A stretch of 64,000 bases of DNA from Chitinophagales bacterium (GCA_041392475.1 JAWKLZ010000002.1:1558501-1622500), one strand, 5' to 3'; numbered from the stretch's first letter, positions 24,191-33,294 are shown. Numbers and translations: made by a program. Notes: a model not told the origin generated them from the letters alone.

Positions 24191-26260
24191 ATGCCCCAAA
24201 CCGAACCAGCGTTTAAGATAGAAGAAAAGATACTTTTGAAGGCATACAAGTTGATGCAGATGGTAAAATATATGGCAGAAACGTATGAAAAACATCGTTA
24301 TACCTGCAAGTACGTTCATGCTACTGCAAGAGGTCATGAGGCAATTCAATTGGCTTTAGCCCTTCAACTAAAAAACTATGATTATGTAAGTCCTTATTAT
24401 CGAGATGATGCTATCTTATTGGGCGCAGGTTTTGAACCTTACGATTTGATGCTGCAACTGTTGGCGAAAGCCGATGATCCTTTCACCGCAGGACGTTCCT
24501 ATTATTGTCACCCTTCTTCAAAAAGTAAAAATCATCCACAAATTATTCAACAATCCAGTGCTACGGGTATGCAGGTCATTCCTACAACGGGCATAGCGCA
24601 AGGGGTTCAATACAAAGAACAGCGAGGTTTATTGCAAAATGGTGCAAGACCTGTTGTTGTTTGTTCATTGGGAGATGGTTCGGTTACGGAAGGAGAAGTA
24701 GCTGAGGCTTGGCAATTTGCAGCGTTGAAGCAGTTGCCGATTTTGTACTTGGTACAAGACAACGACTGGGGAATTTCAGCAACAGGTGAGGAAACACGAA
24801 GCATGAACGCCTATGAATATGCGGCAGGTTTTAAGGGATTGAAGCGAATTACTGTGGATGGAAGTGATTTTTTTGCAGCTTATGAAGCAGTGCAAAAATG
24901 TATGAACCATATTCGGGAACACCGCAGCCCCGTTGTTTTACACGCCAAAGTACCTCTTTTGGGACACCATACTTCGGGAGTACGCAAAGAATGGTATCGT
25001 GACGATTTGGAGGAACACGCCCAACATGATCCATTGATCAAACTTCACCAACAATTATTAGACCTTCATTTTGAGGTTGATGTATTGAAGAAGATGGAAG
25101 ATGAAGGAGCACAGGAAATAGAATCTGCTTTTGAAAAAGCGGTAGCTGCTCCAAATCCTGATCCTGAAACACTTTTGCAGCATGTATATGCTCCTACTTC
25201 AATTGTAGAAGAAAAAGGGGAACGTGCGCCAGAAGGAGGTCGAAAAGTTTTGATGGTAGATGCGGCATTGTATGCAATGGACGAAATCTTGCGAACTTAT
25301 CCTGAAGCCCTTTTTTATGGCCAGGATGTGGGAGGAAGATTGGGAGGTGTTTTTAGAGAAGCGGCAACTTTGGCGCAGAAATATGGTGATGACCGTGTAT
25401 TCAATACAGCTATTCAGGAAGCCTATATCGTTGGTTCTACGGCAGGTATGTCGGCAGTAGGTTTGAAGCCGATTGTCGAAATACAGTTTGCGGATTACTT
25501 TTGGCCCAGCATGAATCAATTGGTGACAGAGATTGCTAAGTCCTGTTATTTATCGGCGGGTAAATTTCCTGTTCAAACCTTGATTCGTGTACCTGCGGGG
25601 GCGTATGGTGGTGGTGGACCGTATCATTCGGCGTGCATTGAATCCAGTATTTTGAATATTCCTGGTATCAAAGTCGTATTTCCCTCCAATGCTGCAGATA
25701 TGAAAGGCTTACTTAAAGCCGCTTTTCTGGATCCAAACCCAGTAGTTTTGTTTGAGCATAAAGGCTTGTATTGGAGTAAGGTAATGGGAACAGCAGAGGC
25801 AAAAACCATTGAACCAAGTGAAGATTATGTGATTCCTTTGGGTAAAGCTCGAATTGCACAAGCGGCTTCTGATGAACAATTGAAGAAGGGAAACACATTG
25901 GCGGTGATTACTTACGGAATGGGCGTTTATTGGGCAAAAACGGCCTCTAAAAAATTTGAAGGGTCGGTAGAAATCATTGATTTGAGAACATTGAAGCCTT
26001 TGGACGAAGAAATGATTTTTGCAGCTGTCAAAAAACACAATAAAGTGCTGGTTTTGACTGAAGAAGCCCTTGAAAACTCTTTTGCCGAAAGCTTGGCAGG
26101 CCGAATTTCACAGTATTGTTTTACTTATTTAGATGCTCCTGTTGCCACACTTGGAGCTGTAAATGTTCCTGCTGTGCCGATGAATACGGTTTTGGAGCAA
26201 GCCATGTTGCCGAATGCAAAGAAAGTGGCGAAAGCGATAAAGAAGTTATTAGAATGGTAA
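24191..26260 (+). CDS. 2-oxoacid dehydrogenase E1, fused alpha and beta subunits
   Basis: 689 aa. Residues about 1-335 are the alpha part: thiamine diphosphate motif GDGSVTEGEVAEAWQFAALKQLP to DNDWGIS, and HHTSGVRKEWYRDDLEEHAQHDPL. Residues about 350-689 are the beta part (MVDAALYAMDEILRTYPEALFYGQDVGGRLGGVFREA, QFADYFWPSMNQL). The fusion is typical of Bacteroidota branched-chain 2-oxoacid dehydrogenase E1 (BkdA-BkdB), which decarboxylates 2-oxoisovalerate and related acids for branched fatty acid and valine metabolism. Pyruvate as substrate is the alternative. E2 and E3 genes are not in the window. Confidence 0.93.
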   Translation: MPQTEPAFKIEEKILLKAYKLMQMVKYMAETYEKHRYTCKYVHATARGHEAIQLALALQLKNYDYVSPYYRDDAILLGAGFEPYDLMLQLLAKADDPFTAGRSYYCHPSSKSKNHPQIIQQSSATGMQVIPTTGIAQGVQYKEQRGLLQNGARPVVVCSLGDGSVTEGEVAEAWQFAALKQLPILYLVQDNDWGISATGEETRSMNAYEYAAGFKGLKRITVDGSDFFAAYEAVQKCMNHIREHRSPVVLHAKVPLLGHHTSGVRKEWYRDDLEEHAQHDPLIKLHQQLLDLHFEVDVLKKMEDEGAQEIESAFEKAVAAPNPDPETLLQHVYAPTSIVEEKGERAPEGGRKVLMVDAALYAMDEILRTYPEALFYGQDVGGRLGGVFREAATLAQKYGDDRVFNTAIQEAYIVGSTAGMSAVGLKPIVEIQFADYFWPSMNQLVTEIAKSCYLSAGKFPVQTLIRVPAGAYGGGGPYHSACIESSILNIPGIKVVFPSNAADMKGLLKAAFLDPNPVVLFEHKGLYWSKVMGTAEAKTIEPSEDYVIPLGKARIAQAASDEQLKKGNTLAVITYGMGVYWAKTASKKFEGSVEIIDLRTLKPLDEEMIFAAVKKHNKVLVLTEEALENSFAESLAGRISQYCFTYLDAPVATLGAVNVPAVPMNTVLEQAMLPNAKKVAKAIKKLLEW

Positions 26261-26336
26261 ATTATTTGAAATGCTTAGTCGAAAATGTGTATATTCATTT
26301 ACTATAAGCATTCAATTGCATTTTTTTTAAAAAACT

Positions 26337-26996
26337 ATGACAAATCCAAACTTTGCAGTCTTTAGAGTATTTCCGAATGTAGAACAAGCGGAAGAGATGG
26401 CAGAGGTTTTGAAAAACAATGGATTGGCTTACAAAATTATAGACAATTCCCCTTCCTTTAATCCAAGTTTTTCCCTTAGCACTTTAGAAAACGAAGTACA
26501 ACTATTGCTCCTCGCATCAGACTTTGATCAAGCCAATGAGTTTTTGGAGAAGGATGCAGAGATGTTGGTGGAAGATTTGGACAAAGACTATTACCTCTTT
26601 GTTTTTAGCAATGAAGAGCTGTATGAAATATTAGCCAAACCAGATGAATGGAATACTTTTGACTATAAATTGGCGCAAAAAATACTGATTCAGAGAGGAG
26701 AAAATGTGGGTTCCAACTTCATTGAAGAGCTTAAAGAAAGGCGATTGCAGGAACTTGCACAGCCAGAAGATGGGGAAAAACACTTGATTGTAGGAGGATA
26801 TATTTTGGCTTTTGGTGGTGGGGTAATCGGTTTATGTATAGGCTGGTATTTATGGAAAGACAAAAAAATCTTACCAAATGGACAGAAAGTGTATCACTTC
26901 TCAGAAAATCATAGAAAACACGGATACAAGATTTTTATACTTGGAATCATTTTTTTTATTGTTTCTTTGGTCTCAATAATCATCAGAGAAATGTGA
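26337..26996 (+). CDS. DUF2007-like membrane protein
   Basis: 219 aa. Residues 1-75 (FAVFRVFPNVEQAEEMAEVLKNNGLAYKIIDN, QLLLLASDFDQANEFLEK) resemble DUF2007, a small ferredoxin-like domain called a putative signal-transducing protein. A linker and two transmembrane helices follow (about 158-178 GGYILAFGGGVIGLCIGWYL and 200-217). The N-terminus is probably cytoplasmic. The function is unknown. It stands 76 bases after the E1 gene and may share its transcript. Confidence 0.65.
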   Translation: MTNPNFAVFRVFPNVEQAEEMAEVLKNNGLAYKIIDNSPSFNPSFSLSTLENEVQLLLLASDFDQANEFLEKDAEMLVEDLDKDYYLFVFSNEELYEILAKPDEWNTFDYKLAQKILIQRGENVGSNFIEELKERRLQELAQPEDGEKHLIVGGYILAFGGGVIGLCIGWYLWKDKKILPNGQKVYHFSENHRKHGYKIFILGIIFFIVSLVSIIIREM

Positions 26997-27031
26997 TTTA
27001 AACCGTCTACTGCAATAAGTTTTTGACCACT

Positions 27032-27802
27032 TTACTTTTTCAAAAGCTCTTGGGCTTCCTGATGTTTCCAACTTTGATTGTTCACAATCGTTTGTAAATA
27101 TTGTTTTGCTACCTCCTTTTGATTGTCCTTCAAATAAGCCAAGGCAATATACCAATTGCAGGTTTCTTCATATAGTGTTGGATTTTCTTGTTTTGCAGCC
27201 TCTAAATATTGTACTACTTGTTGGGGTTCATTCATGTTTTGGTATAAATAAGCCAAGCCTAAATAAAATTTTTGTTCTGTATTGAGGCTGCCTACTTGTT
27301 CTTTTTGAGTCAGGGCTGCTACTACCTGCTCGTATTCTCCTGTTTGATAAGCTAGTATCGCTTGTTGCCAAAGTTGATTGTCTATTTTTGTTGCTCCCAT
27401 CGTTACGACTGGAGCAGCATAAGGTACGGCTAAATCTTCGGCAACAATACTTGATTGGTTATTGGAATAAAACAATAGGGCAACGGAAAAAGTGAGGAAT
27501 ACTATTGCCGCAGCAGCCCAATAATGGCGGTTGGAAATGCGGAATTTTTTGACGGAAGAGACAGTGTGGTTTTCTTTTGAGGATTGGACTTTTTCGTTTT
27601 TAATAAGCTGTTTAACATGTTGTTGCAGCTTTTCTTTTTCCTCCAAAAGGATAGCGTCTGTAAAAGTTTCATGCCATTTTACCTGTTCTGCCAATGCTGT
27701 GTTGACAGCAAGTTCCTCCTCAAATTTGGTCAATGAGTTTTTATCAAGATTTCCTTCTAAGTAATCTTGTATGATGTCAATATCTTTATAATCAATGGGC
27801 AT
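27032..27802 (-). CDS. Membrane anti-sigma-like protein with C-terminal TPR repeats
   Basis: 256 aa. Residues 1-80 start with YKDIDIIQDYLEGNLDKNSLTKFEEELAVN, the zf-HC2-like opening of Bacteroidota anti-sigma factors (without zinc ligands). One transmembrane helix follows at about 98-118 (AAAAIVFLTFSVALLFY), and then a region outside the membrane with at least three TPR units (about 145-256; LWQQAILAYQTGEYEQVVAAL, KFYLGLAYLYQNMNEPQQVVQYLEAA, WYIALAYLKDNQKEVAKQYLQ). It follows the ECF sigma gene by 24 bases, so it most likely holds that sigma factor inactive and senses an envelope signal through the TPRs. Confidence 0.75.
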   Translation of the reverse strand: MPIDYKDIDIIQDYLEGNLDKNSLTKFEEELAVNTALAEQVKWHETFTDAILLEEKEKLQQHVKQLIKNEKVQSSKENHTVSSVKKFRISNRHYWAAAAIVFLTFSVALLFYSNNQSSIVAEDLAVPYAAPVVTMGATKIDNQLWQQAILAYQTGEYEQVVAALTQKEQVGSLNTEQKFYLGLAYLYQNMNEPQQVVQYLEAAKQENPTLYEETCNWYIALAYLKDNQKEVAKQYLQTIVNNQSWKHQEAQELLKK

Positions 27803-27826
27803 ACCTGTACTATTTAAAATGAATAA

Positions 27827-28360
27827 TCAAAGAGTTTGTTTTGTCTGTAACTGTTCTTCTTCAAAATAGGTTTTTATCCTTTGAACGCATCTATGTGTTT
27901 GTGTTTTGGTGACCTGGGCATTTTTATGTCCAAAATCTTCTGCAATATTTTCATAACTATGTTTGTAGATATATTTAGCAGTGATTAATTGTTTACAAGC
28001 GTCACCCAGACGTTTAAAAGCTTTTCTGAGTAATAGTGTTTTGTAAGTTGACGATTTTCCAAACGATTTGTCTAATAAATCATCAACCGCCTCTTCGTCC
28101 TTCAATGCCGTATCCTCGACTATTTGAACCTGTTTTTTGTTTATTTTATGCAGTAACCGTATGGCTGTTGTGCATATAAAAGCGGGAATATTGCTTTGAT
28201 TTTTTACATCACCTCGCTTCCAATGAACCCAAAAAATAGTGATGGCTTCTGTAAAAGCATCTTCCGCATCTTGTTCGGTCGTAGCATATTTTTTTAATAC
28301 AGGCATACAATACCTGTAACACTGTTTGAACAGTTGATTGAATTCTGTGTAAGATGCCAT
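27827..28360 (-). CDS. ECF RNA polymerase sigma factor
   Basis: 177 aa. Region 2 is at about residues 8-75 (FKQCYRYCMPVLKKYATTEQDAEDAFTEAITIFW, ICTTAIRLLHKI). A linker of about 40 residues leads to region 4 at about 112-168 (AFKRLGDACKQLITAKYIYKHSYENIAEDFGHKNAQVTKTQTHRCV), which binds the -35 box. It would direct RNA polymerase to the GTTTAC-N18/19-TTTACTA motif found upstream of itself and of three nearby transcription units. The TTTACTA of its own copy ends only three bases before the ATG, which implies an almost leaderless mRNA. Confidence 0.88.
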   Translation of the reverse strand: MASYTEFNQLFKQCYRYCMPVLKKYATTEQDAEDAFTEAITIFWVHWKRGDVKNQSNIPAFICTTAIRLLHKINKKQVQIVEDTALKDEEAVDDLLDKSFGKSSTYKTLLLRKAFKRLGDACKQLITAKYIYKHSYENIAEDFGHKNAQVTKTQTHRCVQRIKTYFEEEQLQTKQTL

Positions 28361-28363
28361 ATA

Positions 28364-28394
28364 TAGTAAAGGGTCTTTTACTTAAAAAGTAAAC
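28364..28394 (-). promoter_or_regulatory. ECF-type promoter motif, copy at the sigma gene (autoregulation)
   Basis: On the minus strand GTTTACTTTTT (GTTTAC at 28394-28389), an 18-base spacer, then TTTACTA (28370-28364). The same pair recurs at 28563, 32965 and 35639, all on the plus strand. Confidence 0.65.
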
Positions 28395-28977
28395 ATAAAA
28401 TCAATAAAAATTAGGGGTTTATCCCTAAAAAAATATTGCAACCATCTTTTTTAAGAAGATTTATTGGATAGCAATAAAAGGAATAATGACTTTGAGGTGG
28501 TTTTAGGTGCATCGTTTTGTTTGTAATAATATCATTTTTTTTTGAAAAAAAAGTGTTTTGCTGTTTACTTTTTGAAACCATTGATTCTTTACTAAGTGAA
28601 ACATCATAGATAAGCATGTTTTCAATCTTGAAGAAGATAAGCCAAATTAAGGATGAATGTTTTATTTTATCTTGATTCTTAAACTTAGATAAAGGCTATT
28701 TTTCTTCCTGCAATAACAAGTCTGTTAAAGCACAATGTAACCGTACTGCTATATACACAAGCAGTAATTCTTGACAAAAAAAAATAGATTTTAATACAAT
28801 TGACACATACTTGCTCAGGTAAGCGGGGTGAGAAATGCATTGTATTTCAGCACCGTAAGCAAAGTTTGACTTGCAGTGAAGAGGGTTTGCCATGCTTTTA
28901 TGATACATAAAGGTCATTTTAAATAGAAATTAATACAACTAATTTATATATTCCTTAATACTTAAATTTTAAAAGTA
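28395..28977. other. Gene-free leader region upstream of the subtilisin gene
   Basis: Contents in order are a short dyad TAGGG-GTTTAT-CCCTA near 28412-28427, a T-tract/A-tract junction near 28534-28552, and the ECF-type promoter at 28563-28594. Then comes a 19-codon frame at 28616-28675 (MFSILKKISQIKDECFILS) that starts about 15 bases after the predicted transcript start, and about 300 AT-rich bases with a weak ACTGCT/AGCAGT stem near 28745-28766. Minus-strand frames of 68-73 codons here have no credible protein character. Confidence 0.5.
28563..28594 (+). promoter_or_regulatory. ECF-type promoter motif upstream of the S8 peptidase
   Basis: GTTTAC (28563-28568) continues with TTTTT, and a 19-base spacer leads to TTTACTA (28588-28594). 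An upstream T/A tract could act as an UP element. The leader to the ATG at 28978 would be about 380 bases, unusually long. Confidence 0.65.
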
Positions 28978-31900
28978 ATGAAGAAATTTTACGCAGTGGC
29001 TATTATAGCCCTAATGACTATGTGCTGCAATCTTTTTGCACAAACTTCCTCCGAAGGTAACCACAAGATTCCAGAAGAGTCGATAAAATACGTATCCAAT
29101 CAAGTGTATTGGCAAGTCAAAACAGGCACAGAAGTTCCTGTATTTGATGTTCGTGGTGACGTCCGTGATAACCAATTGAACCGAATAAATGGTTTGGCTG
29201 CAATTGTAGAAAATTACCAAATTACCCGCATCGAAAAATCGTTCAGGCAATGGCGAAAAGACGATGCAATCGGTAGAACTTTCACGGTTCATTTTGCAGA
29301 CAATAGAGCATCCGAAAATTTAGTCGATGATTTAAGCAGACTGTCGGCTACTTCTTTGAGTGAAAAAATCCCTTATAACGAGGTTTTTCAAGCTCCGAAC
29401 GATCCTCTCTATCCCCAACAATGGTACTTACCCCATGTCAATGCCGAAGCAGCTTGGGCTATCAATGATTGTGGAGGAAGTAATGTTGTCATTGCGATAG
29501 TAGATGATGCGGTATTGACCTCACATCAAGATTTGGCGAGTAAAGTAGTGCCTGGTTTTGATGTAGCCGACAACGATGCTGACCCAAATCCTCCTACTTC
29601 TGTTGGAAATCCTTACTTTTCACATGGTACACATGTTGCAGGTATTGCAGGAGCAGCTACCAATAATAGTGTTGGTATGGCTTCAATGGGACACCATTGT
29701 ATGATTATGCCTGTCAAAACCAAAAGTGATGGAAATACAACTCCCGGTGGATTAGACAATCCCTATGATGGAGTTTTGTATGCCATTAACAATGGTGCGG
29801 ATGTAATCAATATGTCCTGGGGTGGCTATGGTTATTCGAGCGTAAATGCAGCTATCATGAGCCAGGCCTACAATGCAGGTATTGTATGTGTAGCAGCAGC
29901 TGGTAATGACAATGCGCCTACTGCTGCTTATCCTGCGGCTTATCCCAATGTGATTGGAGTGGGAGCAACAGATGCAAATGATCAAAAAGCGAGTTTCTCT
30001 AACTATGGTTTAAATGTAGATGTAATGGCTCCTGGTGTGGGTATTTTGAGTAGTATTGCTACTTCAACAAGTGCCTACGATTCATGGAGTGGTACTTCTA
30101 TGGCAAGTCCAATTGTTGCAGGTTTAGCAGGATTGTATTTGTGTGAACATGGTGGAAATGTGAATACCAATCCAAATACATTTGCACAATGCCTTTATGA
30201 CCATGCTGCGGATATAACTGCTCAAAATCCAAATTTCCCCAACCAACTGGGTGCAGGGTTGATACAAGCAGATGACGCAGTTGATTGTGAGCCTTCTGCA
30301 GAAAATGATTGCCCCCCTGGCTCTTGTGAATTGGTTCCTAACTGGGACTTTGAAACACCTAGTTTAGCGAGCCTACAAACATATAGTAATCTTCACGCAT
30401 TTGAAAATGCTGAAGTATGTGGTTGGAGAGCGATGACCAGTTCTCCACAAATGAAACCTACAGCAGAAAGTGCAGATAACTATGCCTTTTTATGGGGGCA
30501 AGTCAATGGTGGAGAGAGTATTCAAACTATTGACCCTCTACCTTTGATAGCGAATACTACTTATATTTTGGAGTACGATTATAGAGTGATAGCAGCTAAT
30601 AATGGTGCGCAAACGGTAGTAGATAACATATTTATTACCTTTGAAGGAGATAATGTCAACCCCACAACAGCTACAGGAACAGTTGTTGATCACCAAATCA
30701 GTGTCCAGCCAACTGCCACATTCCAACATAGAGTTGTTACTTTCACCACACCAGCCAATGGGGCTCACAGGCATTTATCTGTTTATCCAAGACAAACCTC
30801 TGGTTCAGGTTCTCCTAATCAAGGAAACATGGGAATTGACAATATCACTATCCGTCCATTCCTAACCGTAACAGCCTGGGCAGACCAAGATACCATTTGC
30901 AACAACACCTGTACACCTTTACATGCCACAGCAGTAGGAGGAGACTATGTGATATGGGAACCAGCGTATGGATTAAGCGATCCAAATAGTTATGACCCAA
31001 TAGCTTGTCCCGACGAAACGACTACCTATACAGTGACAGTATATGATGAGGAAACAGGTTGTACAACCTCAGCAGATGTAACCGTAGTAGTTATTCCATG
31101 TGAACCTCCTGTTTGCGATGACATCATCACTGTTGAAGGAATCTGTACAGAAGATGGCATCTTACTGACTGCCTATATCAACGGTGTGGTAATTGATCCA
31201 ACTTCAACAAGTCCGACTTACATGATTACTTGGGACGGTACAACGGTGGATTATGTAAATGACAATCCTGTTTTGTATCCTATTGGAGAAGCTTATACAC
31301 TGAATGTAGGAGTCATTTATGACCTTAGCAATCCTCAATTGTGTTGTCACTATGAATTGGATTTGGTAGCACAAGGAGAATTGGATATTAGCATTGAAGC
31401 TACACAAGATACTATCTGTCAATTTACTTGTACACAATTATCTGTCAATGCTCCAGCAGGTTCTATCATTACTTGGACACCAACTACTGATTTGGATGAC
31501 CCAACAAGTGCAAACCCAATAGCTTGCCCACTCGAAACGACAACCTATGATGTTGAAGTATATGACCCTATCACAGGATGTTCAGGAAAGAGCAGCATCA
31601 CAATAGTAGTAGATAAAGAATGTGATTGTGACGATGTAAAAGTTGAAGTTGTACAAGAATGTTTGGGCTACGATGTGGTGACAAAAGTGCTTATCAACGG
31701 AATTGCCATAGACCCATCTAACCTAAGTTGGATTAGTATCAATTGGGATGTAGTAGGAGGTCCAGATATTGTAGATGAAAACTGCGTGATTTTGCCAGTA
31801 GGAACACAATTCCAAGTGCATGTTACTTATGGGATCAACTTAAATGTACCGAGTCAATGTTGTCATTATTACTTCAATGGTGAAGTCAAAGATTTAGAGT

Positions 31901-32829
31901 GTGTCAATTGTGAATTTTCCATCATCGAAACCTGCAAGGATGGAATTGTATGTCTTACTATGGTCAATTCAGCGGGAATACCTGTTGTACCTGGCAATAT
32001 GAATGGATACTATTTCCAAATATGGTGGGACTACAATCAGACAATTTATGTCAATCAAAATCCTTTCTGTGTACCAGCAGGTAGCGTGTATGGAGCTACT
32101 ATACGAATCTTCAAAGGCGAGCAGTTACTTTGTACCAATAGTGTAAAAGGTCATATTGCTGATTGCTGCCACGGACAAAAAGATTGTTGTTCGCCATTCA
32201 ATTCCAAGGGAATAGCACAAACATACACTCCAGGAGAAGACATCGTTGTGACTTGGGATCCAAATGGAGCAGTGACTTATGAGATAGATGTGGTACATAA
32301 CTACAGTGGATGCTCTCCAAATTATTGCCACTTTGAAATTAACGCAGGAACTACTTATGTGTCCTTAGCATCAGAAGGTTGCTTCAATGTATGTGAAGAA
32401 TACCAAATCACAGTAACCGCAATCTGTGCAGATGGAACGACTTATCAAGTAACCTTACCAAAGATATTGGCTTATCCTGCAGATGGCACATTCTGTTTGG
32501 CATGTGAAGAGCCAAATGACGGTGAAGTGGAAGTAGTAGGTGACGGTGATGGCAAAGGAAAGAGAAGTGTGGAAGAAAATATAGATACCAATGTATCAAT
32601 TTATCCAAATCCAGCTACGAATCTCTTAAACATCAAATATGGATTGACCGCTGCATCAGCTCAAATTGAAATATTTGACTTTAGTGGCAAGCAAGTGCTT
32701 TACAAAGAAACCACAGATACTTCTGCTACTTCAATAGACATCAGTAACTTAGATGCTGCAGTTTATATTGTCAAAGTAACCATTGACGGTCAAGAAAGCA
32801 GCTTCAATAAGTTAGCGGTGATTAAATAA
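28978..32829 (+). CDS. Secreted subtilisin-family (S8) serine peptidase with T9SS sorting domain
   Basis: 1283 aa. The signal peptide (1-21) and a propeptide-like region lead to the subtilisin domain at about 150-425, with a complete triad: Asp176 in IAIVDDAV, His216 in SHGTHVAGIAGA and Ser374 in SGTSMASPIVAG; Asn310 (AAAGND) is the oxyanion residue. A jelly-roll-like domain follows (about 450-630), then two tandem PKD/Ig-like repeats containing QDTIC-(N/Q)-x-TCT and IAC-x-x-ETTTY, then Cys-rich modules. The T9SS type A tail is at about 1200-1283 (VSIYPNPATNLLNIKYG). It is probably displayed on or released from the cell surface. It lies downstream of an ECF-type promoter and ends at a strong terminator. 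Confidence 0.95.
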   Translation: MKKFYAVAIIALMTMCCNLFAQTSSEGNHKIPEESIKYVSNQVYWQVKTGTEVPVFDVRGDVRDNQLNRINGLAAIVENYQITRIEKSFRQWRKDDAIGRTFTVHFADNRASENLVDDLSRLSATSLSEKIPYNEVFQAPNDPLYPQQWYLPHVNAEAAWAINDCGGSNVVIAIVDDAVLTSHQDLASKVVPGFDVADNDADPNPPTSVGNPYFSHGTHVAGIAGAATNNSVGMASMGHHCMIMPVKTKSDGNTTPGGLDNPYDGVLYAINNGADVINMSWGGYGYSSVNAAIMSQAYNAGIVCVAAAGNDNAPTAAYPAAYPNVIGVGATDANDQKASFSNYGLNVDVMAPGVGILSSIATSTSAYDSWSGTSMASPIVAGLAGLYLCEHGGNVNTNPNTFAQCLYDHAADITAQNPNFPNQLGAGLIQADDAVDCEPSAENDCPPGSCELVPNWDFETPSLASLQTYSNLHAFENAEVCGWRAMTSSPQMKPTAESADNYAFLWGQVNGGESIQTIDPLPLIANTTYILEYDYRVIAANNGAQTVVDNIFITFEGDNVNPTTATGTVVDHQISVQPTATFQHRVVTFTTPANGAHRHLSVYPRQTSGSGSPNQGNMGIDNITIRPFLTVTAWADQDTICNNTCTPLHATAVGGDYVIWEPAYGLSDPNSYDPIACPDETTTYTVTVYDEETGCTTSADVTVVVIPCEPPVCDDIITVEGICTEDGILLTAYINGVVIDPTSTSPTYMITWDGTTVDYVNDNPVLYPIGEAYTLNVGVIYDLSNPQLCCHYELDLVAQGELDISIEATQDTICQFTCTQLSVNAPAGSIITWTPTTDLDDPTSANPIACPLETTTYDVEVYDPITGCSGKSSITIVVDKECDCDDVKVEVVQECLGYDVVTKVLINGIAIDPSNLSWISINWDVVGGPDIVDENCVILPVGTQFQVHVTYGINLNVPSQCCHYYFNGEVKDLECVNCEFSIIETCKDGIVCLTMVNSAGIPVVPGNMNGYYFQIWWDYNQTIYVNQNPFCVPAGSVYGATIRIFKGEQLLCTNSVKGHIADCCHGQKDCCSPFNSKGIAQTYTPGEDIVVTWDPNGAVTYEIDVVHNYSGCSPNYCHFEINAGTTYVSLASEGCFNVCEEYQITVTAICADGTTYQVTLPKILAYPADGTFCLACEEPNDGEVEVVGDGDGKGKRSVEENIDTNVSIYPNPATNLLNIKYGLTAASAQIEIFDFSGKQVLYKETTDTSATSIDISNLDAAVYIVKVTIDGQESSFNKLAVIK

Positions 32830-32884
32830 CTATTGGAAGGTTATTGTCTACAATAACACACCATAGTTTTTGGACTTCAAATTC

Positions 32885-32918
32885 AAAGCCTGTTTCCTTC
32901 TTGGAAGCAGGCTTTTTT
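32885..32918 (+). terminator. Intrinsic terminator after the S8 peptidase
   Basis: Arms AAAGCCTGTTTCC (32885-32897) and GGAAGCAGGCTTT (32903-32915) pair along 13 bp with one G-U, with a 5-base loop and a TTTTTT run at 32913-32918. It isolates the RiPP cluster from the peptidase transcript. Confidence 0.85.
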
Positions 32919-32964
32919 AGTTAGGCGTTTTTGAAAAAAAATTAAAAGAAAAACGCTTCAACCT

Positions 32965-32996
32965 GTTTACTTTTTAATGTCCTAACTACTTTATAT
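32965..32996 (+). promoter_or_regulatory. ECF-type promoter motif upstream of the RiPP precursor
   Basis: CTGTTTACTTTTT (GTTTAC at 32965-32970), a 19-base spacer, then TTTATAT (32990-32996), the most divergent -10 of the four. A T-tract/A-tract precedes it. A perfect 12-bp palindrome AGCAAATTTGCT lies at 33005-33016, right at the predicted transcript start, and could be an operator. Confidence 0.6.
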
Positions 32997-33123
32997 AAGT
33001 ACAAAGCAAATTTGCTGAGTGTACACTGATTATTTCAAAATTATTGAAAACAAGAAAAACGCATGACAGGGTAAGCCGAAAACCTATAATAGAGTAGGCA
33101 GTCACTAAAATTTTCAAATAATC

Positions 33124-33294
33124 ATGAAAAAAAATCAAGATGAATTATTGAAGCAATTTGAAGCTTTCGAAGTTGAATCAACCAACGTGAAAGGTGGCCA
33201 AAAATACATTAGTGGACTTTGGGAGGATGCTCCTTATCGTCACCACGAATCTTGGACTACCTATATTGACGGTATGAACATGGGCGAAGATTGA
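33124..33294 (+). CDS. RiPP precursor peptide, grasp-with-SPASM type
   Basis: 56 aa. A charged helical leader (MKKNQDELLKQFEAFEVES, TNVKGG) ends in a Gly-Gly at residues 24-25. A 31-residue core follows, starting QKYISGLWED. The core is rich in possible ester/amide bond partners: Ser30, Ser43, Thr45, Thr46 and Lys27 against Glu34, Asp35, Glu42, Asp49, Glu55 and Asp56. It lies immediately upstream of an ATP-grasp ligase and a SPASM protein, after an ECF-type promoter, and is followed by a hairpin. Leader form, size and context fit a graspetide-like precursor. The modification pattern is inference. Confidence 0.85.
   Translation: MKKNQDELLKQFEAFEVESTNVKGGQKYISGLWEDAPYRHHESWTTYIDGMNMGED

Noticed and set aside
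26270..26312. AATGCTTA/TAAGCATT dyad between the E1 and DUF2007-like genes
   Set aside because: Only 8 bp arms with a 27-base loop and no U tract; chance level in AT-rich DNA.
28696..28917. 73-codon minus-strand frame in the leader of the S8 gene
   Set aside because: It runs against the transcript expected from the ECF promoter and has no family resemblance or start signal.
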